A stretch of 64,000 nucleotides of DNA. It comes from Melastoma dodecandrum (taxonomy: Eukaryota > Streptophyta > Magnoliopsida > Myrtales > Melastomataceae). This document shows, one piece after another, positions 12,165 through 23,386 of the stretch. Location of the stretch: assembly GCA_029817715.1 (NCBI GenBank), contig JARUPY010000164.1:438001-502000 (forward strand). The letters are read 5' to 3'. Position numbers and translations under genes: made by a program. Every line of letters begins with the position of its first letter. The first letter of the stretch is position 1. The notes beneath the pieces are model-generated. The model did no database searches, was not told the origin of the DNA, and was given only the letters and a program-made list of their open reading frames with translations.

Positions 12165-12533
12165 TGTTGGGGTTTATATGTGTAGGATTAGATAGGAAGG
12201 GAGAAGGTGCTAGCAGAACGTAGGTTTTGTACTGCCGACGACCTTCTGTAGGATAGAGGAAACCTTTTGTAGAGCTTCTGCTCCTACAATGAGTGTTTTG
12301 GCTACGATTTCTCTTTCTTTAAACTTTCTCTCTTTCTTTCTTGCTTACATGAAATGTCTACACGTCCCTTTATACATAGGGAGGAATAGGAAAACCAAAT
12401 GTCAAAAGAAACCGACACCTTAAATGACATATTTAATCATCTACTTAAATACTCTACTTAATGCCCCACTTAAATATTATTTCTGTTACTAATTTTAATA
12501 CCCATTAATCTTGATCATAAATTACCTTCAACA
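12165..12533 (-). repeat. Copia 3' LTR (left copy)
   Basis: TGTTGGGGTTTATATG at the left end and CTTCAACA at the right. It aligns along its full length with 16709-17077. Its TATA-like stretch reads TATACATA where the other copy has TATATATA. Confidence 0.93.
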
Positions 12534-12639
12534 CCCCCTCTGAATTTATGATCTTCAAGAAGTCTTTGAATGTCTCGAACTTCTCAGACGACACTGCTTT
12601 TGTAAGAACTTCTGCGGGTTGATCATGGGTGCCGATGAA

Positions 12640-13050
12640 CTCTACAAGAATCTCCTTCTACGAAACCGTCTTTCTGATGAAATGATGACGAAGTTCTATA
12701 TGCTTCAATCTTGCATGGAAAATTGGATTCTTGGTCATAGCAATTGCAGATTGGTTATCACAGAAGATTGTTGTTGGCTTGTCCACCTTTTGTTGTAACT
12801 CTAGAAGTAACCTTCTGAGCCAGACAGCTTCTCTTGTTGCTTCATTTGCTGCAATGTACTCAGCTTCTGCAGATGAGAGTGCAATAGTGCTTTACTTCTT
12901 TGAACCCCATGAAATGGGCTTTGTTCCAATGCAGAACAAGTATCTTGATGTGCTTCTACGATCATCCAAGCTTCCTGCCCAATCACTATCTGCATAACCC
13001 ACTAAATCTTCCTTCTGCTCTTTTGTATACTTCAATCCGACCTTCTGTGC
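12640..13050 (-). pseudogene. Copia RNase H
   Basis: Read on the minus strand, the block around 12835-12905 gives SSAEAEYIAANEATREAVWL, the hallmark of Copia RNase H with its catalytic Glu. CDNQSAIAMTKNP follows, then HARLKHIELRHHFI. The upstream GYADSDWAG block lies near 12980-13000. It would degrade the RNA strand of the RNA:DNA hybrid. At least one stop interrupts it (near 12892-12894), so it is not expected to be made. Confidence 0.8.
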
Positions 13051-13053
13051 CTT

Positions 13054-13940
13054 TTAGATAGCGTAGAACCCTTTTTGCTGCTGTGGAATGAGTTCTGTTG
13101 GGTTGCTTATGAATCTTGACAGCAAACTCATAGAATGAACAATATCAGTCCTAGTGTAAGTGAGATAAATAAGAGAACCAACCAGGCTTCTGTAGATCTT
13201 CGAATCAAAGTCTTCTGTAGAATTTTCCTTCTGTAACTTCTCATTGAGTGACATAGGAGTAGAAATTGGCTTCGCATTCTCCATACAGAACTTCTTCAAT
13301 AGATCTGCTATGTACTTCTCTTGAGAAAAGAAAATCCCTCCTTTCTTCTGCTTCACTTGAAATCCGATAAAGTACTTCATCAAGCCAAGATCTGTCATCT
13401 CAAATTCTTCCATCATTGCTTCCTTGAACTTCTACAACAAGCTTCTGCTGGTACTAGTGTAGATCAAATCATCCACATAAAGACATGCTATTAGAAAATC
13501 ATGACCAACCTTCTGTATGTATAACGAAGGTTCTACTAAGCTTCTGGAGAATCCTTTCTTTTGTAGATAGGAATCAATTCTGCAATTCCACACTCTTGGT
13601 GCTTGCTTCAAACCATATATAGCCTTATGCAGTCTGTAGACTTTGTCTTTTGTGCCTTTCATCACGAATCCTTGTGGTTACTCTACGTAGACTTCTTCTT
13701 CTAGTACTCTATTAAGAAATGCTAATTAAATGCTAACTTGACATCAATCTGGAATACTTCAAGCTCCTTCTGTGCTGCAATGGCTAGTACAACACGGATT
13801 GTCTCCATCCTTGCTACAGGAGCACTAGTTTCTATAAAATCAATGCCAGGCTTCTGTGAATAGCCTTTTACAAAGATGCGAGCTTTATGCTTTTGCACAC
13901 TTCCATCTTCCTTATACTTGGTCTTATAGACCCACTTCAA
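13054..13940 (-). pseudogene. Copia reverse transcriptase
   Basis: Minus-strand reading starts MKWVYKTKYKEDGSVQKHKA (13940). PVARMETIRVVLAIAA and FQIDVKLAFN follow, where the usual DVKSAFLNG is altered. After a short gap it continues LHKAIYGLKQAPRVWN and LIACLYVDDLIYT, with the YVDD catalytic motif near 13480. The thumb reads MMEEFEMTDLGLMKYFIG. Stops or frame breaks occur near 13430 and 13670-13720. This polymerase would copy the element RNA within the particle. Confidence 0.85.
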
Positions 13941-13994
13941 TCCGATAGCTTTTTTTCCTTCTTGGAGGTCGACTAATGACTACGTGTCATTCTT

Positions 13995-15133
13995 CTATAT
14001 AGAAGTCATCTCCTCCTTCATGGCATTTCTCCATTTTTCTTCTTTGGCTGCCTCCTCAAAGTTCTGTGGCTCAAATGCAGCAAGAGCAAAGTTAACTTGC
14101 TCATAAATTTCAGTGAATGATCGATACCACCTTAGTGGTGTATCTCCAATAGGACCCTTTGCTTTTGGAATGGTTTTAGAGGAACTAGCTTCTGTTGTTC
14201 CGATGGGATTCTGTACTGTAACTTCTGCTGCTGCTTCTCTTGTTCTGATAGGGTTCTGTACAGATGCTTCTGTTACTGCTTCTGTATACTGGAACATCTG
14301 AGTCATAGAAGACTCTTCCTGCCACTTCCAAGCTGTATGTTCATCAAAGATAATATCTCTCGATAGAATTAACTTGTCAATATTCGGATTATACAGACGA
14401 TATCCCTTCGATTCATCACTATATCCGATGAAAATCAACTCCTCACCTTTCTCATCAAACTTCTCTCTTCCTGAGAAGGTGTGAGTGCATATCCAATACA
14501 CCCAAATACTTTCAAATGATTTGCCACGGGCTTCCTCCTGTACCACGCTTCATATGGTGTCTTGTCCATAACTGCTTTTGTGGGGGATCTGTTCAGAAGG
14601 TAGGCAGATGTGTTAACAGCTTATGCCCAGAACTTGTTGGGTAGACCTTTGCCCTTCAGCATGCTTCTGGTCATCTCCACTATGGTTCTGTTCTTTCTTT
14701 CTGCAACTCCATTCTGTTGTGGAGAATATTGCATAGTCAATTGCCTCTGTATCCCATTCTGTTGGCAATAGTCCAAGAATGGTCTTGACAGAAACTCTCC
14801 TCCGCGATCTGTCCTCAAGGTCTTAATCCTATATCCACTTTGATTCTCTGCAAGTGCTTTGAACTTCATAAAGGTGGTGAAAGCATCGGACTTCCTCTCA
14901 AGAAAATAAATCCAAATCATTCTAGTATAGTCATCTATGAACAATAGGAAGTATCTTCTGTTACCGAGAGACGGAGTCTGAGTCGGTCCACAAATATCCG
15001 CATGAACTAGCTCGAGAGGGACTTGAGCTCTCCATGATGTGTTTGGGAATGGAAGACGATGATGCTTTCCGAAGACACATCCTTCACAGACGTCACCTTC
15101 TACAGCTTGTATAGAAGGTAGTCCTACCACCAT
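13995..15133 (-). pseudogene. Copia integrase and variable linker
   Basis: The zinc finger's second half is CEGCVFGKHHRLPF (near 15090). The core has all three catalytic residues: Asp in VHADICGP, Asp in LRTDRGGEF and Glu in NGVAERKNRT. A TAA (minus strand) near 14620 interrupts the stretch after LPNKFWA; the GKEFxxxxFIGY region reads GEELIFIGYSDESKGYRLY. Downstream (14300-14150) is a hydrophilic linker with a duplicated EAxVQNPI(R/G)T unit, produced by the same CAGAAG-rich sequence. Apart from the breaks the core is well preserved. Confidence 0.85.
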
Positions 15134-15345
15134 ATCCTTCTTTTAGTAGAGCTAAACCTTTCCTGTTCAAATGTCCATACCTGAGATGCAAAAAATGAGA
15201 ATTTTCTACAACCTCAGTTTTGAGAACCACATTACTTCAAGGAGTCATCTTTAAAGGGAACAAATTGTTGGGCGTCATCTTCACCACCGAGACCTTCTGT
15301 CCATTTTTGTCTGTTATCTCACATTGACCTTCTGCGAAAACCAAC

Positions 15346-15615
15346 TTATATCCATTTTTCATCATTTCTCCCACACTTAGTAGGTTCTGTGCGATTTATG
15401 GAGTGTAGAAGACGTCGTGCATCCTCTTTTGTTGACCGACCTTCTGCACTAAAAACCGAAACAACACCTTTACCTTCTATCTTTAACTTCTGGCTATCTC
15501 TAAGTTCCAAGAGAGAGTTATATTTCTCATCAAGCTCCACAAAGTTCTTCTTGATCCCTGTGACATGGTTACTACACCCATTATCGAGGAACCATATCTC
15601 ATTCATATCTTGCAC
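15346..15615 (-). pseudogene. Copia aspartic protease
   Basis: IWFLDNGCSNHVTG is the Copia protease signature WxLDSGCSxHM with Ser replaced by Asn (codon AAT, one transition from AGT). IEGKGVV follows at the expected distance. The frame then fails near 15380-15400. The enzyme would cut the Gag-Pol precursor; the D-N-G substitution and downstream frame loss argue against activity. Confidence 0.75.
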
Positions 15616-15719
15616 AGTGTTAGAGGAAGAATAGAAAACTTTAGAAGGTTCATCTTCCTTAGAGAAATTTACCGAGCTTCTGTCCTCATGCTTCTGTTCA
15701 TGCTTCTGCTCTTTATCTT

Positions 15720-16682
15720 TGTACCAGCAATCACGATCTGAATGAGTTGGGAACTTGCATCTCCTGCATCGAAAACGACAATCTTTTCTTTCATGATTAT
15801 TCGTTCTGCAGATGCGGCATCCTACTTCTGCTTCTCTATGACTGCATCTGGGCTGACCTTCTGGTCGTCCTTCTGCATAGCCTCTGCCTCTGCCACGAGA
15901 CCTGCCTCCACGTCCTCTGCCTTAGGACCTTCTGTTATTTCCAGAACGTTCTTGCTTCTGCTCAGAGACATTCAACTTCGTTTTAAATGCTTGCTTCACG
16001 GTGTTGTATACTTGCTGACCCATTTCTCATGGGCTTCTAGAGAACCCATCAATTTATAGATGGAAACTTCTAGGAGATCCTTCATTTCTTCAGTCACGGT
16101 TACCACATACTCAAACTTCTATGGCAAGCTTCTAAGGATTTTCTCCACGACTTTTCGATCCGGGACGACTTCTCCGCAACTCTTCAATTGATTGAGGATT
16201 TTCACGATCCTTGAGAAGTAGTCTTTGACGTTTTCTACGTTTTTCATGGCTAGATTGTCGAAGTCTCTCCAAAGGTTCTGCAGCTTTATAGAGATCACCG
16301 TCTATGACCCTTTAAACTCCTTCTTTAGGACCTCCCACGCTTCATTCACCTTCTTCAGGCCGAATATCCTTGGGTAGATGGTTTTGCTCACGGATTGTTA
16401 CAGAATTCGCAGAGCCATGGCATTCTTCATGATGTTCTCCTTGTACGCCTTCTGCTCATCTTCTATGGGATTGATGACACCTTCTTCGGAAGTGTTGTCA
16501 CCTTCTGGGAGAGAGATTCCTTCTGGAAATTCTTCGTAGCCTTCGTCCACAAGTTTCCATAGATATTGCGAAAGGAAAATGGTATCCATTTGAGAACTCC
16601 AATAGTTGAAGTGCTCACCGTCGAAGATGGGGATTTGGTTGGGAGAAAAAGTGAAGAACATGTTGCCAATGGATGCAGACAT
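15720..16682 (-). pseudogene. Copia gag with CCHC knuckle
   Basis: The start ATG (16680-16682) lies about 10 bp inside the primer site and begins MSASIGNMFFTFSPNQIPIF. The typical N-terminal capsid block FDGEHFNYWSSQM follows, then LWKLVDEGYEEF. Readable capsid continues to about 15960 with stops. The zinc knuckle at 15722-15775 reads CRRCKFPTHSDRDCWYK, a complete C-x2-C-x4-H-x4-C. Gag packages element RNA. A stop at about 16398 and later frame breaks make it a pseudogene. Confidence 0.8.
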
Positions 16683-16691
16683 GACCTTCTG

Positions 16692-16704
16692 CGCTCTGAT
16701 ACCA
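16692..16704 (-). other. Copia primer-binding site
   Basis: On the minus strand TGGTATCAGAGC, complementary to the 3' end of initiator tRNA-Met, lies a few bases inside the right LTR. It sets the transcription direction as leftward. Confidence 0.92.
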
Positions 16705-16708
16705 AATT

Positions 16709-17077
16709 TGTTGGGGGTTATATGTGTAGGATTGGATAGGAAGAGAGAAGATGCTAGCAAAACGTATGTTTTGTATTGCCGACGACCTTCTATAGGACAG
16801 AGGAAACCTTCTTTAGAGATTCTGCACATACAAGGAGTGTTTTGACTACGATTTCTCTTTCTTTAAACTTTCTCTCTTTCTTTCTTGCTTACAGGAAATG
16901 TCTACACGTCCTTTTATATATAGAGAGGAGTAGGAAAACCAAATGTCAAAAGAAACCGACATCTTAAATGACATATTTAATCATCTACTTAAATGCTTTA
17001 CTTAATGACCCATTTAAATATTATTTCCGTTACTAACTTTAATATCCATTAATCTTAATTATAAATTACCTTCAATA
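16709..17077 (-). repeat. Copia 5' LTR (right copy)
   Basis: 369 bp, TGTTGGGGGTTATATG to CTTCAATA. It contains a TATA-type promoter on the minus strand at about 16913-16923 (TATATATAAAA) that looks intact, unlike in the left copy. Transcription from it would run away from WUSCHEL. Confidence 0.93.
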
Positions 17078-17082
17078 GAAAG
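17078..17082 (+). repeat. Target-site duplication, right (GAAAG)
   Basis: Identical to 12160-12164. Confidence 0.85.
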
Positions 17083-20000
17083 TACCTAGGAAAGAGACAG
17101 GGACAGGAGAAATGATCACGATAAAATAAATTGTTATGATCTTAACAAATAGGCTTGGAGGCTTATATATTAATCATCTTGTAACTAGAATTACATTAAT
17201 TTTATAATATTACAAGTTTATACATTCTATATTTGATAGAAGTATATCGAGTAGATAGCGAGGCAAAGGACAGAAAGCCGATTCTAGTGTAAATGCTATG
17301 ATATGCTATTATGCTATTCTATTCTATTCTATGACGAGGGAGAGGCAGAAATCTCATGATGGAGTGTCAAAATCACAAATACTTGTCAGGAAATCGAGAC
17401 CACACCAAAATTTCAAAAACAAAAGCCATATTTGCATCAAGATTTCCGAAATAAAGGATGAAAGGCGCTACCTACTTAATAATATTACTTATGAATTAAT
17501 TTGTAGAATTTAGCGAGCACCACACTTTTAAATTTGACAAGATACTGGAAGTAAAAATAACAATCTTTTCGTTTTCGATAGATAACGTTTTAGTCTGCCA
17601 ATATCCAGAAAGTAATCCTTCGAAGTGCGAGAAAAAGGTGACGTTGATGGACAGTGGGAGAGTGATAGCATGAGAAAATTTCAGTCAGAATGTAGACTCC
17701 TACGAGGAGACTTGAAATCCAGGAGAAACTCTCCCCAGTTCCTTTATGCGACGCTTCCATTAACTTAGAATCTTTATGGATAATATTTCATGTTAAGTTA
17801 ATTAATTAGAATTTGTTCACTGAGCGTTTATCAGGAAAACTAACATCATGAGAACAAGTTAAAAAATAAAAAAAAGAAATATATTCCACTGTCTAATTTC
17901 TCTATTTGCAGTGCGCGGAGTAAGATTAAAGGGATTTTTTTCCGTTTCTATCAGAGCCGATCTCAAGCAACCCAGGTGGGATTTACCCTACTATTTCTTC
18001 TTTTCTTCTTCATCCCAAGCCATCATTACCACCATGCTGCTACCCCTGCTTCTCCAAAGTTAATACAATTTGCATATATTTTTTTATTATTTTATCTTAA
18101 ATTCTTATTATAGTAACTTCAATATTGTGTACTCATAAAGGCTTGCAAAGTATATTTCCCGTTTTAAGCTAAATAATAGGTTTTTCCCATAATTAAAAGA
18201 ATTGTTTTGGCGCCTGGCGATGATCGGGCCGTACTGCCATCAGTGCGTTTCCATTACTCAGCAAATGTTTGTTTCCTTCATTAGAAGCAAGCATTACAAC
18301 AATTATTCCCTTCTCTTTGTCGTGATTTTAATACTTATTATCAGGAATAATTAAGTAGTCTAACAGCATAGTTCTCTCGACATATGACATGAATACGAGG
18401 CCGTAAGAACTTCTATGATTTCAGAACTTTCTTATCTATTGTTGGAGTCTGTGTTATGGGGGATCTGACCAAGTCTAAGTTTAAAGATTTCGGCAAAAGT
18501 AACTCATCTATGTTGTTTTAGGATGTGAAACGATAACTCGTCACGCGAACTAAGATTCTAGAGTGCACATTCATTTTATTATTCCGGTGCACATTCATTT
18601 TTTCTGAAACGTTAATGATGTGTTCGGTTCGAGAATTTGTGAAAAGAATGTAATTAATTAATAATTTTATTTATTTTCTAATTTTTGATTTTTTTATTCC
18701 ATTTCATTATTTCTATTTCCTTTGTTTTTAAAGAGGAATAAGAGGATTGAACATTATGTTATTCATGAAGGGGAACGCCCATTTTATCATTTATCCCTTC
18801 TTCATTTTTAACTAGACGCACTATTTTTTAAATAATTTTCTTACTTATCAGTATATATTTTTTTCTCTTTTATTCTATTTCGAAAATCGAACGGCCAGTA
18901 ACAATATAATATTATGTGCCCTTTCATTACTCCCGGCACACAAAAAACAAGTATTTGAATGACGTATTTCTCATCACATCATGAAATTACAAGTGCGATT
19001 AAGGAAAACTAAAACACTCGGGATTCCAAAGATCGGAACATGGTATGATCAACATCGGGCACATTTCCTGGTCTCTTCTGGAAGTATATTAGAGTTACAA
19101 TTTGGTGTCCGCTCCTATCTAATATATGAGATAAGAGATAGACCAACTCCCCCGGCAGGTGGTCGGCTTGCTCGCAAAAATACACACGGTAAGTAACATG
19201 GAAGGATATATGATTTGTACGCACTGCCTGGTCTTCGATTAAAAAGTTTTTGTTTAACTTTTTATAAAATTAGTCCTGCCGTATTTATTTTTTGTCGAAA
19301 AGCTAAATGAGAAGTCCGGGAAAGCCGGTTTTACATGTAGTCCAAGTTCTAGCTATGTCTGATGCACGCATCGGGGTACAACGTAATCGGGAGACTGGGA
19401 TAAAATATTTTTTATGGATTTGATATCTTTAAACGAAAGAGAGTTACATCAATAATTTTTTTTATCTAGTTATTATTATTATTATTATTGAAAAATAGGA
19501 AGGTGGGGGACCATGACACATTCGTAGAAAGCAGATCCGTCGAGGATCAGATCTCCCTGAAAAGTTGAAGACCCCGCAATTACTTAGTCGGTGTAAGATT
19601 TGTTAGCCTTTCAGCTTACGACCAGGGGGCTGAGATTTAGGGAAAAAAAGGGAAAGGAAAAGGGAATAGCTGCTACTTGAACTATCTAAAACATATCCCT
19701 TAGGGCTGCAGCTCCCTAGTTGCAAAATAGAAAGTAGCAATAGTAGCAACAGTAGTAGTAGAAAAGTTCCCGAGGACTAGTAATGGATTCATTCCTTCAT
19801 TCAATCAAATCACCCGAAAAACCAAAGTAACTCGATTCCATTTTATCTGTTTTTTTCGTTTCTTTCCATTAAGATTTTGCCTTCTCATCGAGCCTTCGGA
19901 CATGCCATGCCATGACATGCACTTGCCTATCTCATCTTTTTATCCCATTCAATACAAAAGGTGCATTCCTCCTATCCTATCCTTCCCCTTTCGTCTTTCC

Positions 20001-20526
20001 TCTCCCGTGTGCGTGCGTGCGAGTAACAGGCGAGCGATAGATGAAATCAAATAGCTATCGTCATGCCTTATTATCCAAGCAAAGGTCCCTTTTTTCTACT
20101 CCTTCCCCCCTCCCCATTCCTTCTCCTACTACTATCCCCTCCCCCTTCTGTCCTTTTCCACTGGTCCTTCTCTACCAGATATTTCCCTGATCTCCTCACA
20201 TCATCATCCCCCTCACCACCATACTCCCCTTCAACACCACCGAGCCCCATGTCCCTCATCTCCCATGATGACCTCAGTAAAAACAATCGTTGGGGGGTTT
20301 TTCTTTCTTTCTTTTAAGGAAAACAAATCGAATTCCCTAGAGCAACAAAGCACGAGGACCACGATATAACTCAGTTACTTCTTGCCGGGACACATGTTAT
20401 AAAAGCCAACATTAACGCACCCGAACGGTTTCCCACGTAAAGTTTTCAGCCGTTTTCCATTGTTTATTATGAAAAAATTGTTGATGATGTAATGAAAATT
20501 GGTCACTGGTGTTGTTGTTTACAAAG
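17083..20526. other. Non-coding region upstream of WUSCHEL
   Basis: No coding motif is visible in these 3.4 kb. The first part (17.1-19.5 kb) is AT-rich. A short (TTA)n run sits near 19470. From 19.85 to 20.35 kb the plus strand is pyrimidine-rich, with CCTTC/TCTCC tracts; the 84-residue open frame at 20063-20317 is a by-product of this. This stretch probably holds the WUSCHEL promoter and enhancers. I could not recognise specific factor-binding sites with confidence. Confidence 0.55.
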
Positions 20527-20533
20527 TATAAAG
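20527..20533 (+). promoter_or_regulatory. Putative TATA box of WUSCHEL
   Basis: TATAAAG lies about 145 bp before the start codon, and a CT-rich leader (20550-20640) follows. Spacing and leader composition fit a plant class-II promoter with a 5' UTR of roughly 115 bases. Confidence 0.6.
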
Positions 20534-20674
20534 GGACAAACCCCCTTTCTCTTCTCTCATTCCAAGCTGTCCATCTCCTCTTTCTTCACTTCCCCTCATT
20601 ATTACCAGCTAAGAAGCCCTTCCTTCCGTTCCCAGTCCCCTCAGTTTTAGAAGCAAAATAGTTCACGGCTAGGA

Positions 20675-21786
20675 ATGGATTCTCAAGATCAGCATCAGCA
20701 ACCAAAGATTGATCAAGGGGCCAACGTTACTGACATCATCAACACCACTGCTGCCAAGGGAGAGGTATCACAGCAGATCGGGTCTCCCAGACCAACCAGC
20801 ACAAGGTGGACGCCAACTGCTGAGCAGATTAGGATACTTAGGGACCTCTACTACAACTACGGGGTAAGGTCTCCCAATGCTGAGCAGATCCAGCGGATCT
20901 CTGCTCGCCTCCGCCAGTTTGGGAAGATCGAGGGCAAGAACGTCTTCTACTGGTTCCAGAACCACAAGGCCCGTGAGCGTCAGAAGAAGCGCCTTGCTTC
21001 TGATCCCAACTTTCATCCTACAAACGGTCGGTGTTTCCCCCTTCCCCCATCCCTTATCCTTGGTTGATTAGTATTTCCCTATAAATCCACTAATATTTGT
21101 TGTCCGGGTTCTGCGTTGAAACCTTCCTGTCATGGCTTACATCTTCAGCTCACTATGGTGGTATGCTAGGTAGTGTGCAAATGGGTAGTTACAGATCCGG
21201 TTCTGTCACGATGGAGAAGAAATTCACGGTGATGACTAGGGTTTCTTGTTCATTTCAGCTCAAGATATTTAAAGTAAGATCTTTTGCGAAGAATAAATTT
21301 CTTCATGTGTTGATTCCTCAGGAGTGTTCCCCGTCAGCAAGCAGCAGTGGGGCCTTGGCTGTGCAGCGCGTTGGATGGGCAGCCATGGATCCGTCCTTCT
21401 ATCTGTCTTCCCCAAACTGCAACATACTGGATAACAGATTCCATCGTGGCGGAAATCCATCTGTGGGGAGATACCCCCAAGAAGATGGGGAAGAAGAAGA
21501 AGAAGAAAGGGAGAAAGAGGACGACGACCTCGACAATGTCCCCGAGATTGAAACGCTGCCCTTGTTCCCCATGAGAGACGACGAGTATAGCGGGGGAAGT
21601 TTCTTCGGGATCAGTCCTAGCCCTAATCCCACAGTGGCTTCAGAACCGGTTTTTGGCCCGGTTGGTTATTTTGACAGTGGGGCAGGAGGCACATGGCATG
21701 GGGATGTGGTGATGATGGCCAAGCCAAGGGCATCCCTGGAGCTGAGCCTCAGCTCCTGCGCAGGGAAATTCCCGGCGTCCTTCTAG
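20675..21786 (+). CDS. WUS: WUSCHEL-type homeobox transcription factor (WUS)
   Basis: Three exons are inferred: 20675-21026, 21149-21228 and 21322-21786, joining in frame to 298 residues plus stop. Both introns are GT-AG (122 and 93 nt). Residues about 43-107 form the atypical WUS homeodomain: [18 protein letters not shown], the extended loop, then helix 3 [16 protein letters not shown] short middle exon ends SVTMEKKFT and runs into ECSPS. An acidic run (about 198-215, mostly Glu/Asp) precedes the WUS box TLPLFP (222-227), which recruits TOPLESS-type corepressors. An EAR-like LELSL (283-287) is near the C-terminus. Two introns, WUS box plus EAR, and a homeodomain of the TAEQIRIL type favour WUS itself over WOX1-WOX5. 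In the family this nuclear factor maintains shoot-meristem stem cells. No lesions are visible. Confidence 0.92.
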
Positions 21787-23386
21787 TTATGTCGTCCTAT
21801 TTTCTAAAAATTACAGTTAAAACAAGTAGTTTTCCCGGCGGGGTGGGAATTTTATAAATTGTTATTCTAATGTCTGCGGGGTTGAAGAAGGAACAGGGAG
21901 AAAGGATGCCTAAGTGTGTATTACTTCCGACTTTGTTGAACTATTACTATGACTACGATTTACTTACTCAGGGTTTCCGACTGGGTGTTGGGATCAGTTT
22001 AGTGTCAGTTTGCTTGGGAGAGTTTCTCTGTCAGTTGGACACGTGGCTGGCTAGGGTTCCCCCTTAAGCTACGAGAGCTGGGTCGGGATGGGAATTGTCT
22101 CTTTTCGAGGTTTGGACAAAGAACATTCTCTGTTTAAGGCCTTCCGCTGGGTGTGGAATTAACTTGCAAGCATTGGTTGCGGGGTCGGATTCCATTTTTT
22201 ATTATTAGTTTTGCATTAATCGCACCCTTCTTACACTCCCGAATCCCACCAATGGTTGTCTCCTATTTGTTACATGGGGGAATTATGACCAAAACTTTCA
22301 TCCCGAACAGCGTCCGCGGTGCGATCTTTCTGGGGAGAATAGTTGCTTCCAAAAATACCCGTCATTTGGGGTGTGTTTTCATTAAGGAGAAATAACCAAA
22401 ATGGAAAGGATATATGATGGGATAAAATTTTGGAATAACGTGTTGTTTTATTGTCTTCCTACACAACAAAGCAGTTAGGTCATTTTGGGTCACATGAATA
22501 TGGAGGATGAGGTATAGGATGCACTTGGTGGTATAAAATGCTTTTGCTTTGGCAAAAGAAAACCGCGGGAACCTTTTCATATCAGACTGTAATGAATGGA
22601 TAAACAGTCCAGCGTACATTATTGAATGTTCTTCTCGTGGCACCCGCTATATATATGATAATAAAACGTCTTTTCTGTTTCCTCCTCACCGGTCCGCCTC
22701 TTGGGGTGACAAAAGAAAATCCCAGCTGTTTCATGAGATCAAATCGCACTTTCATGACACCAAAAACACCCTACTTTTCATCATGTCAACGTTTGCATAG
22801 CGTTGCTCATTATTTCATAAGTTGGACCCTATAACCTTCTATAGCAAGATTATATAGTTAAACATTAACAAATAGCAATACTATCTCACGGTCAAAAGAA
22901 CGGTTAGTTTTTTTTTTTTTTTTCATATACAGATTTCGTGGAAAACATCCGTGTCTTTTAACCTATCGGATGTCCTTTAGCTTTCCTCGTTTTGCAAAGA
23001 CTTCAAAAATATATAATAAATTACTCATGGCTATTCATCTAAATCTCCATGGATATACGGAACAAAAATAGTTCAAGGTCATTCTGATATATCAAAACAA
23101 ATGTTTCAAGAGCTTTTAGCTTGGCAAACGGAATTGCGTAATTTTGCCTGAGCTAGAAGGAAAGAAAGAAAATACTCACGTATTCCAATAAGCACATGAC
23201 AACACGACTAAAGGATACAAACAGACATTCAACCGATTGAAGGAAAAAATGTCAAGTGGAGAATTTTGCCCCCCCCCTCCCCCAAAACTTCCATTTTTCT
23301 TTATCTTTAATATATAAACAGCTTCCATCCTTCGAAATGGGTTTGAGAGGGAGGACGACGTCATCTCCAAAGATTTTTGGTTCCCC
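21787..23386. other. Non-coding region downstream of WUSCHEL
   Basis: It should contain the WUSCHEL 3' UTR and terminator; I could not place the polyadenylation site. A T15 run lies near 22909-22923 and a C-rich run near 23270-23284. Short open frames at 21870-22400 and 22549-22834 have no recognisable features. The Tat-A LTR begins at 23387. Confidence 0.5.

Larger units (their letters stand above)
12165..17077 (-). mobile_element. Full-length Ty1/copia retrotransposon
   Basis: This 4.9-kb element has 369-bp LTRs starting TGTTGG and a perfect 5-bp target duplication. A tRNA-Met primer site lies beside the right LTR, so it is transcribed leftward. Gene order on the minus strand is gag, CCHC, protease, integrase, RT, RNase H, the Copia order. 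By hand I count about 32 differences between the LTRs (about 91% identity), mostly transitions. The rate commonly used for plant LTRs, 1.3e-8 per site per year, would put insertion at about 3-4 million years; that figure depends wholly on the rate. Several stops and frameshifts make it non-autonomous now. The gag and integrase style suggest the Tork group, tentatively. The motif CAGAAG is strikingly over-represented throughout. Confidence 0.95.

Noticed and set aside
16690..16706. tRNA-like sequence TGGTATCAGAGC
   Set aside because: It is only the primer-binding site complementary to a tRNA end; no cloverleaf can be formed. The same applies at 37738-37749.
20063..20317. A Pro/Ser-rich 84-residue frame upstream of WUSCHEL
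   Set aside because: Low-complexity translation of a pyrimidine-rich promoter-proximal stretch; no conserved motif and no clear start context. A conserved upstream peptide is unlikely at 350 bp before the start and before the TATA box.
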